From NCBI RefSeq assembly GCF_030160235.1, contig NZ_BSNY01000047.1, positions 310,001-374,000 of the forward strand: a DNA stretch of 64,000 nt, in the 5' to 3' direction. Shown piece after piece: positions 49,483 through 60,148 of this stretch. Every line of letters starts with the position of its first letter. Position 1 is the stretch's first letter. Source of the DNA: Mesorhizobium huakuii (GTDB lineage: Bacteria; Pseudomonadota; Alphaproteobacteria; Rhizobiales; Rhizobiaceae). A program made the translations under genes and the position numbers. The notes under the pieces were generated by a model. The model was given only the letters and a program-made list of their open reading frames with translations. It had not been told where the DNA came from and searched no databases.

Positions 49483-49880
49483 TTGCTGCTCAGAAGCTGG
49501 CTGGCGACATTGATGTATTTGCGTCCGGCTGCCTGAGCCTCGTCGAGCGCGGCCGCCATATTGTCGCCCTTGCGGATCGAGGACAGCTTGATCAGCATCG
49601 GCAGGTTCATACCGGCAATCACCTCGGTGCGGCCGGACTCCATCACCGAAATGGCGAGGTTCGATGGCGTGCCGCCGAACATGTCGGTCAGCACGATGAC
49701 GCCCGCTCCGGTATCGACACGGGCCACGGCATCGACGATGTCGCGGCGACGTTGTTCCATATCGTCGTCGGCACCGATCGCCACGGTTTCGAAATTGTCT
49801 TGTGGCCCGACGACATGTTCGACGGCATGTCGGAACTCGGTGGCCAGTTGACCGTGCGTTACAAGCACGAGTCCGATCAT
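49479..49880 (-). CDS. PTS EIIA component, mannose family
   Basis: 133 aa. The active His9 is in MIGLVLVTHGQLATEF. The EIIA-Man fold motif GVIVLTDMFGGTPSNLA is intact. There is no IIB or IIC partner in the window, so it should act as a regulatory phosphoacceptor from HPr. Gene order hprK-EIIA-HPr is the standard alphaproteobacterial one. Confidence 0.93.
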   Translation of the reverse strand: MIGLVLVTHGQLATEFRHAVEHVVGPQDNFETVAIGADDDMEQRRRDIVDAVARVDTGAGVIVLTDMFGGTPSNLAISVMESGRTEVIAGMNLPMLIKLSSIRKGDNMAAALDEAQAAGRKYINVASQLLSSK

Positions 49881-50044
49881 TCTTTGGTGGCTCCCGTCAT
49901 CGCCGCTTCACAGGCGCATTTTATGCTCGCCAGCCATTCCAGGCGGCGGGAGCGCTATCTTGTCGACGCGCGGCCCGTTGACAAGCCCAAAATTGCGCCG
50001 GCCCATGCCAATTTGACGCATTGCAGCAAAAAATCCGAAGCGGA

Positions 50045-50506
50045 TCATAGAAAAGGCGCGATCGACAGCCGCGCCATCACGGCCGGCAAGGCCGCGGCGG
50101 CGTTACGCTCGGCAAGGTCGATACGCGGCACCGGGCAGCCTGCGACCGGCTCGCTGATTTCCTCCTGGAAGCGGGCCATCCCTGCCTTTGGCACCAGCCT
50201 TACATGCAGGTCGATCACCCCGCCCGGCTCGAACGGCAGCGGGCGCGGCATGAAACCAGGTACCTCGGCGAGACCGGCGATGGGCGCTGGTACGCGACAG
50301 ACCAGCCGCCCGGCGCGGGCGGCGGCAAGCAGCCTGTCGTCGCCGATCAGCCGCGAGAACAGCCCGCGCGCCCGGCAATGGTCCAGGAGTGTCAGCGCCA
50401 GCGTCGTCTTGCCGGCGCCGGACGGCCCGGTGATAAGGACGCCGCGTTCGCCGATCAGGATCGCGGTTCCGTGGATGTTTTCAGGCTGCGCAGCTGCATC
50501 AGGCAC
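50045..50506 (-). CDS. hprK: Short-form HPr kinase/phosphorylase
   Basis: 153 aa, only the C-terminal catalytic domain of the Bacillus enzyme. Walker A LITGPSGAGKTTLAL (about residues 25-38), with the signature region ISEPVAGCPVPRIDLAER after it. It phosphorylates HPr at the conserved Ser. It is downstream of chvG with only a repeat element between, suggesting co-regulation with the ChvG/ChvI system. Confidence 0.93.
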   Translation of the reverse strand: MPDAAAQPENIHGTAILIGERGVLITGPSGAGKTTLALTLLDHCRARGLFSRLIGDDRLLAAARAGRLVCRVPAPIAGLAEVPGFMPRPLPFEPGGVIDLHVRLVPKAGMARFQEEISEPVAGCPVPRIDLAERNAAAALPAVMARLSIAPFL

Positions 50507-50512
50507 GATCTC

Positions 50513-50553
50513 GCCCGATCATGTTTTTGGATGAAGCACTTTTCGGGATCATG
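50513..50553. repeat. AGCATGAT-type rhizobial palindrome
   Basis: On the minus strand GAAGCATGATCCCGAAAAGTGC pairs partly with CCAAAAACATGATCGGGC. It occupies the chvG-hprK gap and includes the chvG stop region (TCATGCTTCGG on plus). Confidence 0.6.
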
Positions 50554-52333
50554 CTTCGGCCGGCAGCGTCACGACGAAACGCGCGCCCTTGATCTCGCCG
50601 GGCTTGGTGCCGGGGATGTTCTCGGCGGTCAACGTGCCGCCATGGGCCTCGACGATCTGCCTGGAAATCGACAGGCCAAGGCCCGAATTCTGGCCGAACG
50701 CCTCGCCGGCCGGCCGGTCGGTGTAGAAGCGCTCGAAGATGCGGTCGATATTGTCGGCGCGGATGCCGGGGCCATTGTCGTCGACGGTCAGGATGTTGAA
50801 CTTGCCGGCGCGGGCCAGCGACAGGCTGATATGGCCATGGTCCTCGGGAACGAAGGAGCGCGCATTCTCGATCAGATTGGTGACGACCTGGCCGATGCGC
50901 AGATCGTGGCCGGCGACGAAATAGCCTTTGACACCCTGCGGCAGCTTGGCGACCTTGAGTTCGATCTCGACAGCCTTCTTGTTGCGCGTGGTCTCGCGCG
51001 ACACGGCGACGAGGTCGGTGATGAATTTCTTCAGGTCCACCGTCCCGGCATCCTCACGCGCCAGTTCGGCATCGAGACGGGAGGCGTCGGAGATATCGGT
51101 AATCAGCCGGTCCAGCCGGCGCACGTCATGCTGGATGATGTCCATCAGCCGGCTGCGCGAATTGTCGTTCTTGGCCAGCGGCAGGGTTTCCACCGCGCTG
51201 CGCAGCGAGGTCAGCGGGTTCTTCAATTCGTGCGACACGTCGGCGGCGAAGCTTTCAATCGCCTCGATCCGCGCATAGAGCGCGTTAGTCATGTCGCGCA
51301 CCGCGACCGACAGATTGCCGATCTCGTCCTGCCGGTCGGAAAAGTCGGGGATTTCCTCGCGGCTCTTGACGCCGCGCCGGACCCGCACCGCCGCCGCCGA
51401 CAGCCGGCGCAGCGGATTGGCGATGGTCGAGGCCAGAAGCATCGACAGGATGGCGGTGACCAGTGCCGCGATGCCGAAGACGCGCAGGATCGCCTTGCGC
51501 TCGGCGGCGACGATCTTGTCGATGTCACCGCCTTCGGTCGATAGCATCAGGACGCCGAGAACGGCACGGAAGCGCTGGATCGGCACCGCCACCGAAACGA
51601 TCTGCTCGCCCTGCTCGGAGACGCGCACGATGGTCGACGGACTGCCGGTCAGCGCCTTGACCACTTCCGGGAAGGCCGCGCCGTTGCCGCCCGGCTGCTC
51701 GTGATAGACCGGCAGGTCGGTGTTTCGGAAGAAGTCGAAGATGAACTTCTGGACGCGCTCGACGAGGTCGGGCTCTTCCTCTTCGACCGGCGGCAGGTCG
51801 TAGCGCAGGATCTGGCCGCGCGAATAAAGGTGGCGCGAATCGAGCAGCAGATTGGCGTCGCGGTCATAGATGCGGGCACGTGTGCGGGTCGGCGAGATCA
51901 GCCGCCGCAGCACCGGCGCGACACGTTCGGGATTGATCGGGAAATCCAGATTGTCGAGCTGGTCCGAGCCCGGCCCCAGGCTTTCGCCGGCCTGCAGCTC
52001 AAGCAGCTTTTCCGGGTCGATGCTGATCGAATCGGTCTCGACCGTCGCCGACGCCGCGATCGCGCCGGCGATGATCTCGCCCTGCGTCATGAGGCTTTCG
52101 ACACGGGCATCGATCAGCCCGTCGCGGAAGGTGTTGAGGTAGAGGATGCCGGTGACCAGGACTGCCAGGCCGGCAAGATTGAGGAACAGGATGCGCCGCG
52201 TCAGGCTGGAAAAGATATGGTGGCCGAGGAAGCGGCGCATCGGCACCGTGATCTTCGAGACGAAGGACGGCATGATGCGCGACGGCCGCCTGGCGGCGCC
52301 CGTCGGTCTTGTTCGCTGTGCTTCCACTGCCAT
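50549..52333 (-). CDS. chvG: ChvG/ExoS-type sensor histidine kinase
   Basis: 594 aa. TM1 at about 45-65 (ILFLNLAGLAVLVTGILYL), periplasmic sensor to ~280, TM2 near 285-305, HAMP (NPLRRLSAAAVRVRRG), H-box ADVSHELKNPLTSLRSA, and HATPase with VTNLIENA, DNGPGI and SGLGLSISRQI. In rhizobia and Agrobacterium ChvG-ChvI responds to acidity/envelope stress and controls exopolysaccharide, motility and symbiosis genes. It is downstream of chvI across an unusual repeat. Confidence 0.96.
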   Translation of the reverse strand: MAVEAQRTRPTGAARRPSRIMPSFVSKITVPMRRFLGHHIFSSLTRRILFLNLAGLAVLVTGILYLNTFRDGLIDARVESLMTQGEIIAGAIAASATVETDSISIDPEKLLELQAGESLGPGSDQLDNLDFPINPERVAPVLRRLISPTRTRARIYDRDANLLLDSRHLYSRGQILRYDLPPVEEEEPDLVERVQKFIFDFFRNTDLPVYHEQPGGNGAAFPEVVKALTGSPSTIVRVSEQGEQIVSVAVPIQRFRAVLGVLMLSTEGGDIDKIVAAERKAILRVFGIAALVTAILSMLLASTIANPLRRLSAAAVRVRRGVKSREEIPDFSDRQDEIGNLSVAVRDMTNALYARIEAIESFAADVSHELKNPLTSLRSAVETLPLAKNDNSRSRLMDIIQHDVRRLDRLITDISDASRLDAELAREDAGTVDLKKFITDLVAVSRETTRNKKAVEIELKVAKLPQGVKGYFVAGHDLRIGQVVTNLIENARSFVPEDHGHISLSLARAGKFNILTVDDNGPGIRADNIDRIFERFYTDRPAGEAFGQNSGLGLSISRQIVEAHGGTLTAENIPGTKPGEIKGARFVVTLPAEA

Positions 52334-52354
52334 CGAATAGCAGGCCCTGTTTAG

Positions 52355-52433
52355 TGAGTAGGCAGTAGGCAGTAGGCAATAGAGAAATGGCTGAGGTTCC
52401 CTACTGCCTAACCCCTACTGCCTATCCCCTATT
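52355..52433. repeat. AGTAGGC tandem plus inverted CTACTGCCTA repeat
   Basis: Three copies of AGTAGGC (52357-52377) followed by CAATAG face an inverted CTACTGCCTAACCCCTACTG / CCTATCCCC block at 52401-52430. The whole forms a long imperfect hairpin exactly between the chvI stop and the chvG start. Confidence 0.75.
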
Positions 52434-53134
52434 CACGCTTCGCGGAACCGATATCCGACTCCGTAAAGGGTTTCGATCATCTCGAAGTCGTCGTCGACAG
52501 CCTTGAACTTCTTGCGCAGCCGCTTGATGTGGCTGTCGATCGTGCGGTCATCGACATAGACCTGCTCATCATAGGCCGAATCCATCAGCGCATCACGGCT
52601 TTTTACCACGCCGGGGCGCTGCGCCAGCGAATGCAGGATCAGGAATTCGGTGACGGTGAGCGTCACCGGTTCGCCCTTCCAGGTGCAGGTATGGCGCTCC
52701 TGGTCCATGACGAGCTGGCCGCGTTCGAGCGAGCGGGCCTGCTGGCTCGGCGCCTTTGCCGCGGCCTCGCGGGCGCTGGCGCGGCGCAGCACGGCGCGCA
52801 CCCGCTCGACCAGCAGGCGCTGCGAGAACGGCTTGCGGATGAAATCGTCGGCGCCCATCTTGAGGCCGAACAATTCATCGATCTCGTCGTCCTTGGAGGT
52901 CAGGAAGATCACCGGCAGGTCGGACTTCTGGCGCATCCGACGCAAGAGCTCCATGCCGTCCATGCGCGGCATCTTGATGTCGAGGATGGCAAGATTCGGC
53001 GGACGCGCCGCCAGGCCTTCCAGCGCGGACGCACCATCCGTATAGGTCTCGACGCGATATCCCTCGGATTCGAGGGCGATCGACACCGACGTCAGAATGT
53101 TGCGGTCGTCATCGACAAGCGCGATTGTTGCCAT
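52433..53134 (-). CDS. chvI: ChvI response regulator
   Basis: 233 aa OmpR/PhoB type. Receiver: acidic pocket ALVDDD, phosphoacceptor D52 in [13 protein letters not shown], Lys in FIRKPFSQ. C-terminal winged helix: [16 protein letters not shown]...[17 protein letters not shown] start at 53134 ([10 protein letters not shown]), which matches rhizobial ChvI; GAGGGAGCC lies upstream. Partner of ChvG, and the neighbour pckA is a known target type. Confidence 0.97.
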   Translation of the reverse strand: MATIALVDDDRNILTSVSIALESEGYRVETYTDGASALEGLAARPPNLAILDIKMPRMDGMELLRRMRQKSDLPVIFLTSKDDEIDELFGLKMGADDFIRKPFSQRLLVERVRAVLRRASAREAAAKAPSQQARSLERGQLVMDQERHTCTWKGEPVTLTVTEFLILHSLAQRPGVVKSRDALMDSAYDEQVYVDDRTIDSHIKRLRKKFKAVDDDFEMIETLYGVGYRFREA

Positions 53135-53477
53135 TTCAAGCGGCTCCCTCATGAGCTGTCCCTTCTTTCGTAGAGAAGGGGCTTTTGCAGGACAAATTAG
53201 GTACAAAATGTGGCATAGGCCTTGTCCGCTGTCACGCGCGGGGTGCCGCAGGCCACAATCCTACCTCGACATGGATTGGACGAACGAACATCGCCAATCC
53301 TTTGGGCAACCGTGAAACTTTTCGCATATATAAACGATTTAAACAACTTTCAAAATTTTTAAATCGATTAATGATTTGATATCATTTGGCTTTTCTGGTT
53401 TTGACCATCTCGGCCCGCACAGCGGGCGTGCTGGAAATGCGCCGGCAAAGATGCGGCAAATCGTAGAAGGGACACCA
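53135..53477. promoter_or_regulatory. chvI-pckA divergent intergenic region
   Basis: 343 nt without a gene. It is GC-rich at first, then AT-rich from about 53310 to 53400, the most AT-rich stretch in the neighbourhood, which should hold the divergent promoters. CGATTTAAA (53335-53343) and TTTAAATCG (53358-53366) form a 9-bp inverted repeat. A ChvI or other operator is plausible but not proven. Confidence 0.5.
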
Positions 53478-55088
<1,611 letters not shown>

Positions 55089-55128
55089 TCGCCCAGATCG
55101 GTTGGCGTCATTGCCGCTCAGCACCCTT

Positions 55129-55160
55129 GAAGGCCCGGTTTCGATCGGGCCTTTTCTTTT
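55129..55160 (+). terminator. Rho-independent terminator after pckA
   Basis: AAGGCCCG GTTTCGAT CGGGCCTT followed by TTCTTTT, 40 nt after the pckA stop and before arfB. Confidence 0.9.
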
Positions 55161-55186
55161 GTCCGCCGCCGGGCCATGACTGCGGC

Positions 55187-55624
<438 letters not shown>

Positions 55625-55667
55625 TCCGTCTGCCGGGGCGTTTTCGGGTCGTTGTCAGCGCCACCGT

Positions 55668-56345
55668 GTGGCATTCTTCAAGGTCAACGCAGCAACCGGA
55701 TTGTCAACCGACCTCATGCTCGTACTGCCCAAAGGCGTTCGCCACATGCCGGCCTATCTCTCCCGCACCGCGCAGGAAGCACTGGTCGGGGCAGTTAGAG
55801 GCATAGTCCAGCAGGCGCCGCTGTTTGTTCCCGCCATGCCGCGCACCGGCAAGGAGATGAGCGTGCGCATGACCAATTGCGGCCCGCTCGGCTGGGTCAC
55901 CGACAAGGAGCGTGGCTATCGCTACCAGCCGACGCATCCGCTGACCGGAGAGCCTTGGCCGCCGATCCCGGAGAGCCTGCTCGATCTGTGGCGGCAGGTG
56001 TCGGCCTATCCGAATCCGCCGGAGGCGTGCCTGATCAATTTCTACACGGCGGACGCCAAGATGGGCCTGCACCAGGACCGCGACGAGGCCGAGTTCTCGG
56101 CGCCTGTCGTCTCAGTCTCGCTGGGTGACGATTGCCTGTTCAGGGTCGGCCAGACCACGCGCGACGGCGCCACCAAATCGTTCAGGCTGAAGAGCGGCGA
56201 CGTCGTCGTGCTTGGCGGCGAGGGCCGTCTCGCCTTCCACGGCGTCGACCGCATCTATCCGTCGACCTCGGCGCTGCTCAAGAATGGCGGCAGGATCAAT
56301 CTGACGCTGCGGCGGGTGACGAAGCCGCACGAGAACGCCTTATAA
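55668..56345 (+). CDS. alkB: AlkB-type DNA dealkylation dioxygenase
   Basis: 225 aa from the GTG at 55668; an ATG at 55716 (LVLPKGVRHMP) is an equally good start by homology. The Fe(II)/2-oxoglutarate core has INFYTADAKMGLHQDRDE (HxD), the distal His in LAFHGVDR, and 2OG-binding Arg in RINLTLRRVT. It removes methyl lesions from 1-meA and 3-meC. It lies 43 nt after arfB. Confidence 0.93.
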   Translation: MAFFKVNAATGLSTDLMLVLPKGVRHMPAYLSRTAQEALVGAVRGIVQQAPLFVPAMPRTGKEMSVRMTNCGPLGWVTDKERGYRYQPTHPLTGEPWPPIPESLLDLWRQVSAYPNPPEACLINFYTADAKMGLHQDRDEAEFSAPVVSVSLGDDCLFRVGQTTRDGATKSFRLKSGDVVVLGGEGRLAFHGVDRIYPSTSALLKNGGRINLTLRRVTKPHENAL

Positions 56346-56434
56346 GCCGATCCTGACGCGTCCCTACCGAGGCTGCAAGGGTCTTGGAAACAGCCGCGAT
56401 TGCCTGGCCGCCGTACCGGGTCCGCCCGACGCTG

Positions 56435-57541
56435 TCAGGCCTCGATTTCGAGAGCCGAAAGCGGCTTCGAGCAGCAGGCGAGGATGAAGCCGTCATCGAT
56501 TTCGTGATCGAGGATGCCGCCATTGTGGCTCATCTCGACGGCGCCGGAGACTTTCTTCACCTTGCAGGTCCCGCATAGGCCGAATTCGCAGGCCGCGGGA
56601 ATCCGCACGCCGGAGGCGCGCGCCGTCTGCAGCACGGTCTGGCCGGCGACGCACTCGGCATCGACATCCGAAAGCGCGAAGCGGATCGGTGTTGCTTCGA
56701 CGGGAACCGCCACGCCGTCTTCCCCAGGCGACGCGAACGGTGCCGGGACCTCCTCCACCACGGGTGCGGCAAAGCTCTCCTGATGGTATTTCGACATGTC
56801 GAAGCCGGCGGCTTCCAGCATGCCGCGCACGGCGCGCATGAAGGGGTCTGGACCGCAGCAGAAGATCTCGCGTTCGCGGAAATCAGGTGCCAGCAGCGGC
56901 AGCCGGATCGCGTCGATGCGGCCCATATGGCCGTACCAGCCCTCGCGGCTCGACCGCTCCTCGATCATGAAGCCGAGCGACAGCCCCGGCATATGGCCGC
57001 CAAGCAGTTCGAGCTCCTTGCGGAAGATGATCTCTTCCGGGCGCCGCGCGCAGTTGACGAAGCCGACATCGGTCCATGGCGCGCAATCGTTCAGCCAGCG
57101 CAGCATCGACATCATCGGCGTCACGCCGGAACCGGCCGAGATGAACAGATACTTGGCCGCCGGATGGCTGTGCAGCGAAAAGTCGCCGCTCGGCCCATAA
57201 GCCTTGACGTGCGAGCCGGGCACCAGGTGATCGAACATCCAGCGCGTGCCGATGCTGCCGGCCTGCGCCTTCACCGTCACCGCGATCGAGAACGGCCGCG
57301 ACGGCGACGACGACAGCGTGTAGGTGCGCATCAGCGGTCCGTCCGGCGTCGGCAGTTCCAGCGTCACGAACTGGCCCGGCTTGTAGCGGAACCAGGTCTG
57401 GTTGTCGGAGCGGAAGGTGAAGGTCTTGACGTCAGGGGCTTCGTCGCTGACGCCGATCACTTCCAGCACCTGCAGCCTGTCGTTCCACGGCGCCATCTGG
57501 TCGAGATGGCGATAGAGGCCAAGATCCGTCATCGCGTTCAT
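56435..57541 (-). CDS. gbcB: Glycine betaine monooxygenase reductase component
   Basis: 368 aa hybrid flavoprotein. The N-terminal FAD domain has MRTYTLSSSP (RxYS-like), the NAD domain SAGSGVTPMMSML and CCGPDPFM. The C-terminal plant-type [2Fe-2S] ferredoxin has CEFGLCGTC and the distal Cys in ACCSKP. It delivers electrons from NADH to the Rieske oxygenase GbcA, 11 nt upstream in the same operon. Confidence 0.9.
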   Translation of the reverse strand: MNAMTDLGLYRHLDQMAPWNDRLQVLEVIGVSDEAPDVKTFTFRSDNQTWFRYKPGQFVTLELPTPDGPLMRTYTLSSSPSRPFSIAVTVKAQAGSIGTRWMFDHLVPGSHVKAYGPSGDFSLHSHPAAKYLFISAGSGVTPMMSMLRWLNDCAPWTDVGFVNCARRPEEIIFRKELELLGGHMPGLSLGFMIEERSSREGWYGHMGRIDAIRLPLLAPDFREREIFCCGPDPFMRAVRGMLEAAGFDMSKYHQESFAAPVVEEVPAPFASPGEDGVAVPVEATPIRFALSDVDAECVAGQTVLQTARASGVRIPAACEFGLCGTCKVKKVSGAVEMSHNGGILDHEIDDGFILACCSKPLSALEIEA

Positions 57542-57552
57542 CCCCTATCCTC

Positions 57553-58800
57553 TCAGGCGACACTGCGGAGCGCCGGCCGTCCGTCTCCGGCAAGCCGTGG
57601 GCCGATGAAGGACGCGTACCATTCGACGAACTGGATGACGCCGCCCTCATGCAATTCCGAGTAGGGGCCGGGTTCATAGGCCGGCGACAGGATGCCGAAG
57701 GCGTTTTCCTCGACGATGCGGCGGTCCTGGTCGTTGGTCTCGGTCCAGACATGGGTGAGTTCGGCAAGATCGTAGTCGACGCCTTCGACCGCATCCTTGT
57801 GCACCAGCCATTTGGTCGTCACCGCGGTTTCCGTGGCGCTGATCGGCAGCACGCGGAAGGTTACGGCATGGTCGCCGAGGATGTGGTTCCAGGTCGTCGG
57901 ATAGTGGTAAAGCAGCAAGGAACCGATGCGGTCGGCCGAGACGCTGTCGGACAGGTTCTTCTTGACCGCCCGCTTGCCCGTCATCGTGTAGCTGACCGCG
58001 TCGCGCAGCAGCGGCGCGCGGGTGGCGCGGTATTGCCCGGCCGGGTCGATGCGGAACTTGCTCGGCAGGCCGGCCGTCTCGCATTTGGCCCAGTGCGCCA
58101 GCATCTCCGGATCGCTGTCGGCGCCTTGCACGCCGGTCACCGTCGGGGCTTCCGGGAAGGTCTTGCAGAGCTCCGGATGGTTGCCGGCGCAATGGTAGCA
58201 CTCGCGGTTGTTTTCCCAGACGAGCTTCCAGTTGCCCTTCTCGACGATCGTGCTCTCGAAGGCGATCTTTGCTTCGCTGAGCCGATGCGGCTTGAGATAG
58301 GGTTCGATCATCGCGCGCATCGGCGCGAAGTCGGCGGGTTCCTTGGCCAGGCAGATGAAGATATAGCCGGCCACGCTTTCGCAGGCGACCGGCTTCAGGC
58401 CGAACTGGCTCTTGTCGAAACCGTCGGCCATCTGGCGGGCAAACAGCAGTCTTCCGTCCAGTTCGTAGGTCCACTGGTGATAGGGACAGACCAATTTGGC
58501 CGCCATGCCCTTGTCGGTGTTGCAGACACGGCTGCCGCGATGGCGGCAGGAATTGTGGAAGGCGTTGATCTTGCCCTGCTGATCGCGCACCAGCACGACC
58601 GGGTAGTCGCCGATCTGCGCGGTGATGAAGCTGCCGGGCTTGGGCAGTTCGCAATCATGGCCGATGAACAGCCAGTCGCGATACCAGATCAGCTCCATGT
58701 CGAGCTTGAAGAAATCGGGATCGGTATAGAAGGGCTGCTCGAGCGAGAAGCCCTCTCTGCGGCCATTCAAGAGCCTCAGCATATCGTTGCGCGCATCCAT
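57553..58800 (-). CDS. gbcA: Glycine betaine monooxygenase oxygenase component (Rieske)
   Basis: 415 aa. Rieske [2Fe-2S] ligands: C85/H87 in SCRHRGS and C105/H108 in CPYHQWTY. The mononuclear Fe His pair is in NNRECYHCAGNHPELC, and the phrase ESTIVEKGNWKLVWE is characteristic of GbcA. It demethylates glycine betaine to dimethylglycine with release of formaldehyde. The Shine-Dalgarno GAGGACAGGAC lies before the ATG. A cobalamin riboswitch occupies its leader. Stachydrine or carnitine demethylases are relatives, but the sequence favours betaine. Confidence 0.92.
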   Translation of the reverse strand: MDARNDMLRLLNGRREGFSLEQPFYTDPDFFKLDMELIWYRDWLFIGHDCELPKPGSFITAQIGDYPVVLVRDQQGKINAFHNSCRHRGSRVCNTDKGMAAKLVCPYHQWTYELDGRLLFARQMADGFDKSQFGLKPVACESVAGYIFICLAKEPADFAPMRAMIEPYLKPHRLSEAKIAFESTIVEKGNWKLVWENNRECYHCAGNHPELCKTFPEAPTVTGVQGADSDPEMLAHWAKCETAGLPSKFRIDPAGQYRATRAPLLRDAVSYTMTGKRAVKKNLSDSVSADRIGSLLLYHYPTTWNHILGDHAVTFRVLPISATETAVTTKWLVHKDAVEGVDYDLAELTHVWTETNDQDRRIVEENAFGILSPAYEPGPYSELHEGGVIQFVEWYASFIGPRLAGDGRPALRSVA

Positions 58801-58926
58801 GTCCTGTCCTCATACTTCAAGGACTGAACTGGTGGTGATTGAGGAAGGATCAGACGCAGACCGGCGAAAGCCGGGCATGCGCCATCCACCTCTTGACCGC
58901 CCACCGCGATCAGTCGAGTTCAAAAA

Positions 58927-59100
58927 TCTCGGGCTGGTTTCCGGGCTCTGGAGTGTCCTAGCGGACGGTCGCGACACCTTCCCAGGCTTTCGCCCAGTGG
59001 TCTCCCGTTGCGACTTGAACTCCACCACCGTTGCGGGGGCAGCGCCGGACTTTGACCGGCTTCCCAATTCTCCGCCCCGTCGTCACGAAGCGGCACCTGA
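58927..59100 (-). promoter_or_regulatory. Cobalamin riboswitch in the gbcAB leader
   Basis: Read on the minus strand in order: CAGGTGCC (start of the core), GGGAAGCCGGTCAAAGTCCGG followed by CGCTGCCCCCGCAACGG (the B12 box), CCACTGGGCGAAAGCCTGGGAAGG, and the closing CCCGGAAACCAGCCCG. All conserved blocks of the AdoCbl riboswitch are present at normal spacing. The next gene downstream is gbcA, whose ATG is about 127 nt after the last block. Short CCTC/GAGG complements near the gbcA Shine-Dalgarno could form the expression platform. Confidence 0.93.
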
Positions 59101-59608
59101 GATGACATGATCTAATCACGACAGCGTTTGCGACATCGGCATGAAAGCGACATCGTATCCATGCGGCGCGACACGCATGCGCGACGATCAGGGCACGGGC
59201 AGCGGTCACGAAAATCGTCTCCGCGACAGCCACACCGGCTATCAAAATCGGCGCGGAACGGGGGCAAAAAAGGTTAACGGTTTCGAAAAGTGACTATTAG
59301 CAGAGTCTAAAATCGAACCGAACGGTTCGTTTCTGTTGACGGTGCGTGCAGGACGGTGTGAACGATGAACCCCCGATACAGCTGGTGATCGCGGGGCTGA
59401 CTTTAGCTAACATATTGATATCGAAATGAAAAATATAGGGCTTGTAAAGCCTTGGCACAATTTCAAGTGGCGGATTCTTGGTCCACGCGGAACAACTTCG
59501 TGATTGGAAACGGCCAGCTGGCTCACCCACATCGGGGCGGTCCGAACGACGCGATTTTAATCCCAAGACACGCCGCTAGACGGACGGAAAAATACTGGAG
59601 TACCAAAA
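59101..59608. other. Gene-free regulatory interval upstream of the riboswitch and DUF680 genes
   Basis: About 500 nt without a credible CDS. Its right half is AT-rich compared with the surroundings. It should hold the gbcAB promoter (minus) and the promoter for the DUF680 series (plus). The clearest element is the palindrome at 59314-59329. Short frames here have no Shine-Dalgarno and poor codon use. Confidence 0.5.
59314..59329. promoter_or_regulatory. CGAACCG-AA-CGGTTCG operator candidate
   Basis: Perfect 7-bp inverted arms around AA, the typical symmetry and length of a TetR-family operator. It lies about 215 nt upstream of the riboswitch core on the gbcAB side and about 280 nt upstream of the first DUF680 gene. 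No TetR gene is in the window. Confidence 0.5.
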
Positions 59609-59806
59609 ATGAAAAAGATTGTTCTCACTGCCGCCGCCCTTCTGGCTATTTCCGGCAGCGCCTTTGCGGGTAGCGACAACTATGGTTCGAATGCCGCCGC
59701 AGCTACGGCTGTCGACAGCTCGTACACCGCTTCGACCAAGAAGTCGGAACCGGCTGCTCAGACGCCTGCACAGGGCGCCGATCGCAACCTCTTCGGCAAC
59801 AACTAA
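59609..59806 (+). CDS. DUF680 secreted small protein, copy 1
   Basis: 65 aa. Signal peptide KKIVLTAAALLAISGSAFAG (cleavage after AFA, about residue 20). The mature ~45 residues begin GSDNYGSN and end GADRNLFG, the two conserved ends of DUF680. The family is largely confined to Mesorhizobium. Exported to the periplasm or outside; function unknown. First of three tandem copies. Confidence 0.85.
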   Translation: MKKIVLTAAALLAISGSAFAGSDNYGSNAAAATAVDSSYTASTKKSEPAAQTPAQGADRNLFGNN

Positions 59807-59877
59807 CAACAGATCCCGGCCGACAGCGGGTTTTCTGTTCGCTGTCCTGGCCGGCCTCAAGAATTCAGGAGACTAAC

Positions 59878-60081
59878 GTGAACAAGATCATCCTTGCTGC
59901 CGCCGCTGTCCTGGCCATTTCCGGCAGCGCCTTCGCCGGCAGCGACAACTACGGTTCCAACGGTGCCGACCAGCCGGCCGCTGCGGTCGACCATTCCTAC
60001 ACGGCTTCGGTCGACAAGTCGGCTCCGGCTACCCAAGTGCCTGCTCAGCGGGGCGCCGACCGCACCCTCTTCGGCAGGTAA
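59878..60081 (+). CDS. DUF680 secreted small protein, copy 2
   Basis: 67 aa, GTG start after CAGGAGACTAAC. Signal peptide NKIILAAAAVLAISGSAFAG, mature part GSDNYGSNGADQ ... GADRTLFGR. The leader AATTCAGGAGACTAAC and first ~75 nt of coding sequence nearly match copy 3, so the duplication included the ribosome-binding site. Confidence 0.85.
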   Translation: MNKIILAAAAVLAISGSAFAGSDNYGSNGADQPAAAVDHSYTASVDKSAPATQVPAQRGADRTLFGR

Positions 60082-60148
60082 TGCCAGTTTACAGTAATGG
60101 CGGCTCTGCCGGCCATTCCCGTGAAATCCAGGAATTCAGGAGACTAAC

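Noticed and set aside
58810-59067. 85-codon minus-strand ORF upstream of gbcA
   Set aside because: It lies across the cobalamin riboswitch, whose conserved bases explain the sequence; no ribosome-binding site.
59297-59566. 89-codon minus-strand ORF in the gene-free interval
   Set aside because: Mixed composition, no Shine-Dalgarno, and it overlaps the operator-like palindrome.
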